From Hirschia maritima DSM 19733 (lineage in GTDB: Bacteria > Pseudomonadota > Alphaproteobacteria > Caulobacterales > Hyphomonadaceae), in the NCBI RefSeq assembly GCF_000378345.1, contig NZ_KB899546.1, positions 530,523 through 594,522 of the forward strand: a stretch of 64,000 bases of DNA, written 5' to 3'. Of this stretch, positions 62,244 to 64,000 are shown piece by piece. A program made the translations under genes and the position numbers. The notes below the pieces were generated by a model. It ran no database searches. It was not told the origin of the DNA and was given only the letters and a program-made list of their open reading frames with translations. The stretch's first letter is position 1. Each line of letters begins with the position of its first letter.

Positions 62244-62765
62244 ATGCCGACATCTTATCAGGCCCCTATGAAAGGGGATGATGATAAAAAATCCTGGGTA
62301 AGCCAGTCAAAACAAACGAATATGGCGACCGAACCAGGGAATGTTAGCAAATTACTTGAAAACAAGGGCGATGTTATATTTTCAATTCGTCCAGATCAAA
62401 CACTGCATGAAGCCGTTATTATATTAAAAGAAAAACGCGTTGGTGCTCTGATCGTGACTGATGAAGCCGGTGAGCTTATTGGGATTTTATCAGAGCGCGA
62501 TATCGTGCGTAAATTGGCTGAAACACCTGGGCAGACATTGCCTCAAAAAGTTGAAGACCTCATGACCAAGAAGGTTGAGGTGTGCGCACCGGATGAGACT
62601 CTTATATCTGTGCTTGCACGTATGACAAATGGTCGTTTCAGACACATGCCTGTCAAGTGTGATGATAAACTTTGCGGGATTGTGACTATCGGTGACGTCG
62701 TTCACTATAGATTGAATGAGCTTGAGCATGAAGCTTTGCAACTTAAGCAGATGATTGTCGGCTAA
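62244..62765 (+). CDS. CBS-domain pair protein
   Basis: 173 residues from ATG 62244 with AGGAGGAACGC before it. Two CBS domains: DVIFSIRPDQTLHEAVIILKEKRVGALIVTDEAGELIGILSERDIVRKLA, and VEDLMTKKVEVCAPDETLISVLARMTNGRFRHMPVKCDDKLCGIVTIGDVVHYRL. Such stand-alone proteins bind adenine nucleotides and signal energy state, partner unknown. Has its own terminator. Confidence 0.92.
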   Translation: MPTSYQAPMKGDDDKKSWVSQSKQTNMATEPGNVSKLLENKGDVIFSIRPDQTLHEAVIILKEKRVGALIVTDEAGELIGILSERDIVRKLAETPGQTLPQKVEDLMTKKVEVCAPDETLISVLARMTNGRFRHMPVKCDDKLCGIVTIGDVVHYRLNELEHEALQLKQMIVG

Positions 62766-62787
62766 CGCTATATTTATTATCGTATTG

Positions 62788-62827
62788 AAGAGGTGATTGA
62801 GGGAAATTTCAGTCACCTCTTTTTTTT
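62788..62827 (+). terminator. Terminator after the CBS gene
   Basis: AAGAGGTGA (62788-62796) and TCACCTCTT (62813-62821) form a 9-bp stem followed by six to seven T. Confidence 0.88.
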
Positions 62828-62896
62828 AATGAGTTGTAAAAGATGACTGCGACTTGATGTGCTCACCAATTCTACAAACATGTTTGGTCTATTATT

Positions 62897-63769
62897 GTGA
62901 ATTCTATTCAGGGAAAAATTCTTATCGCAGGCGCAACGGGTTATTTGGGGCGTCATGTTTTGGCAGAATTAAAATCTCGGAATCTTTCAGCTGTTGCGCT
63001 GGTGAGAACTGCTTCTCAAGCAAAGTCTTTGGAAGATGAAGGATTTGAGGCCCGGATTGGGCAGGTGACCTCTCCTGACACTCTCCGTGATGTTTTTGAG
63101 GGCGTAGAGGTTGTGTTCTCTTCTATAGGCATAACGCGCCAAAAGGATGGTCTGACTTACGATGACGTCGATTATCAGGGGAATTTAAATTTGTTGCGTG
63201 CCGCAAAGGCGGTGGGTGTTCGAAAATTCGGTTACACCTCTGTGTATAGAGGGGATGGATTTAGGCATGTGAAAATCATCGATGCTAAAGAGCGATTTGT
63301 AGATGCATTACGAGCTGAGGCAATTGAGAGCTGTGTTGTGCGTCCAACAGGTTTTTTCTCCGATATGGCGGATTTCTTTTCTATGGCCAAGCAGGGGAGG
63401 GTTTTCCTCTTTGGTAATGGGGAGGCTAAGCTAAATCCCATCGCTGGTGAAGATTTGGCGAAAGTTTGTGTGGATAGTCTTTTTGACAATTCCTTAGAAG
63501 TGAATGTTGGAGGACCCCAAACATATACTCAGAATGATATAGCAAGGCTTGCATTCAAGGTTCTGGGTACTCGTCCTGTTATCACTCATATTCCTATGAG
63601 AGTGGCAAAGTTCCTTCTTGGTTTTTCAAAATTGTTTGTGAAGCAAACGGATTATGGTCCAATCGAAATGTATATGACTGTATCCGATCATTCGATGGCT
63701 GCTCCTGAATATGGTATAAGAACCTTGGAGGACCATTTTCTCTCCATTAAAAATGATGCTGAGAAATAA
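62897..63769 (+). CDS. NAD(P)-binding atypical SDR (NmrA-like)
   Basis: 290 residues from GTG 62897. N-terminal Rossmann loop ILIAGATGYLGRHVLAEL (GxxGxxG), then VALVRTASQAKSLEDEGFEARIGQVTSPDTLRDVFEGVEVVFSSIGITRQKDG, as in NmrA/complex-I NDUFA9-like proteins. The catalytic YxxxK is not placed as in classical SDRs. Substrate unknown. It precedes the presumed rRNA promoters by 25 bp. Confidence 0.8.
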   Translation: MNSIQGKILIAGATGYLGRHVLAELKSRNLSAVALVRTASQAKSLEDEGFEARIGQVTSPDTLRDVFEGVEVVFSSIGITRQKDGLTYDDVDYQGNLNLLRAAKAVGVRKFGYTSVYRGDGFRHVKIIDAKERFVDALRAEAIESCVVRPTGFFSDMADFFSMAKQGRVFLFGNGEAKLNPIAGEDLAKVCVDSLFDNSLEVNVGGPQTYTQNDIARLAFKVLGTRPVITHIPMRVAKFLLGFSKLFVKQTDYGPIEMYMTVSDHSMAAPEYGIRTLEDHFLSIKNDAEK

Positions 63770-63794
63770 AAAACGTTTTTTCTGAACTTTCCGA

Positions 63795-63823
63795 TTGACG
63801 GTTAAGAGATAGGTGCATATAAG
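63795..63823 (+). promoter_or_regulatory. Strong sigma-70 type promoter, copy 1 (probable rrn P1)
   Basis: TTGACG (63795-63800), a 17-base spacer and TATAAG (63818-63823), then CCGCGTCTCTTCGCTGA. The same arrangement recurs 147 bases on. Tandem promoters with a GC-rich tract near the start are typical of rRNA operons. Confidence 0.65.
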
Positions 63824-63941
63824 CCGCGTCTCTTCGCTGATTGAGGGTTAACGGATTGCTTGTTTGAGCGGTTTGTTGGTTCTGTTTTTGGTTGGTTTTT
63901 ATAGGGTTTCAAACCCGCTAAAAATTAGTTGAAAATAGTGG

Positions 63942-63970
63942 TTGACGAGGATGAGGTGGATGGTTATACA
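63942..63970 (+). promoter_or_regulatory. Strong sigma-70 type promoter, copy 2 (probable rrn P2)
   Basis: TTGACG (63942-63947), 17 bases and TATACA (63965-63970), followed by CCGCCTCTCTCCGCTGA, nearly the same as after copy 1. No gene starts before the window ends, which fits an rRNA leader. Confidence 0.65.
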
Positions 63971-64000
63971 CCGCCTCTCTCCGCTGAGAACAAACAGTTC

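Overview
The window looks like a piece of chromosome from an alphaproteobacterium with moderate-to-low GC. The 41-residue zinc-free type RpmJ, the complete Psp stress locus and the general gene style fit the Hyphomonadaceae (Hirschia-like marine, prosthecate bacteria). The family-level guess is inference from gene content, not a database match.

Layout. 1-6.5 kb is housekeeping: the end of a HAD phosphatase gene, rpmJ, a lytic transglycosylase lipoprotein, a GNAT enzyme, the flagellar stator gene motA and the tRNA-modifying mnmC. 6.5-10.6 kb is a phage-shock (Psp) locus read leftward from a well-formed sigma-54 promoter, with the activator gene pspF diverging to the right. It carries three extra small proteins, each one membrane helix plus a coiled coil, whose tails resemble those of PspB and PspC. 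10.7-27.2 kb holds mixed metabolism and envelope genes: a MORN-like protein, YmdB-type phosphoesterase, 5-formyltetrahydrofolate cyclo-ligase, AraC regulator, SDR, AlgE-type porin, patatin, HNH nuclease, folD, DUF167, yggT, a FliL-like protein, bioB, a repeat protein with a peptidoglycan-binding domain, and a Na+/alanine symporter with an unusual insert.

27.4-37.7 kb is a lipid-type biosynthetic cluster related to dialkylresorcinol, flexirubin and aryl-polyene clusters. It encodes DarA-like and DarB-like enzymes, two hotdog dehydratases, an acyl carrier protein, a ketosynthase with a likely catalytically altered partner, a BtrH-type acyltransferase, an ABC exporter and possibly a glycosyltransferase.

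37.9-51.9 kb is an integrated genomic island. It starts inside the 3' half of an intact tRNA-Val(GAC) gene and ends at a 49-bp copy of that half, next to a tyrosine integrase gene. Inside are decayed genes (an HNH nuclease with an internal stop and a lost core, an AIM24-family gene with frameshifts), a serine recombinase with a nested-palindrome site in front of it, an AlpA-type regulator, an XRE regulator, several orphan genes, and a two-gene unit that is the most unusual thing in the window: a GAF/GHKL-ATPase-like sensor (740 aa) overlapping a protein that fuses a response-regulator receiver to an aminoglycoside-phosphotransferase-like kinase (526 aa).

52-54.6 kb is a run of small orphan genes plus a VOC lipoprotein, with a decayed second copy of that lipoprotein's leader just outside the island. 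54.6-62 kb is the complete Na+-translocating NADH:quinone reductase operon nqrABCDEF on the minus strand, with its assembly genes apbE and nqrM divergent beside it. The last 2 kb holds a CBS-domain protein, an NAD(P)-binding protein and two near-identical strong promoters that probably drive an rRNA operon just beyond the window.
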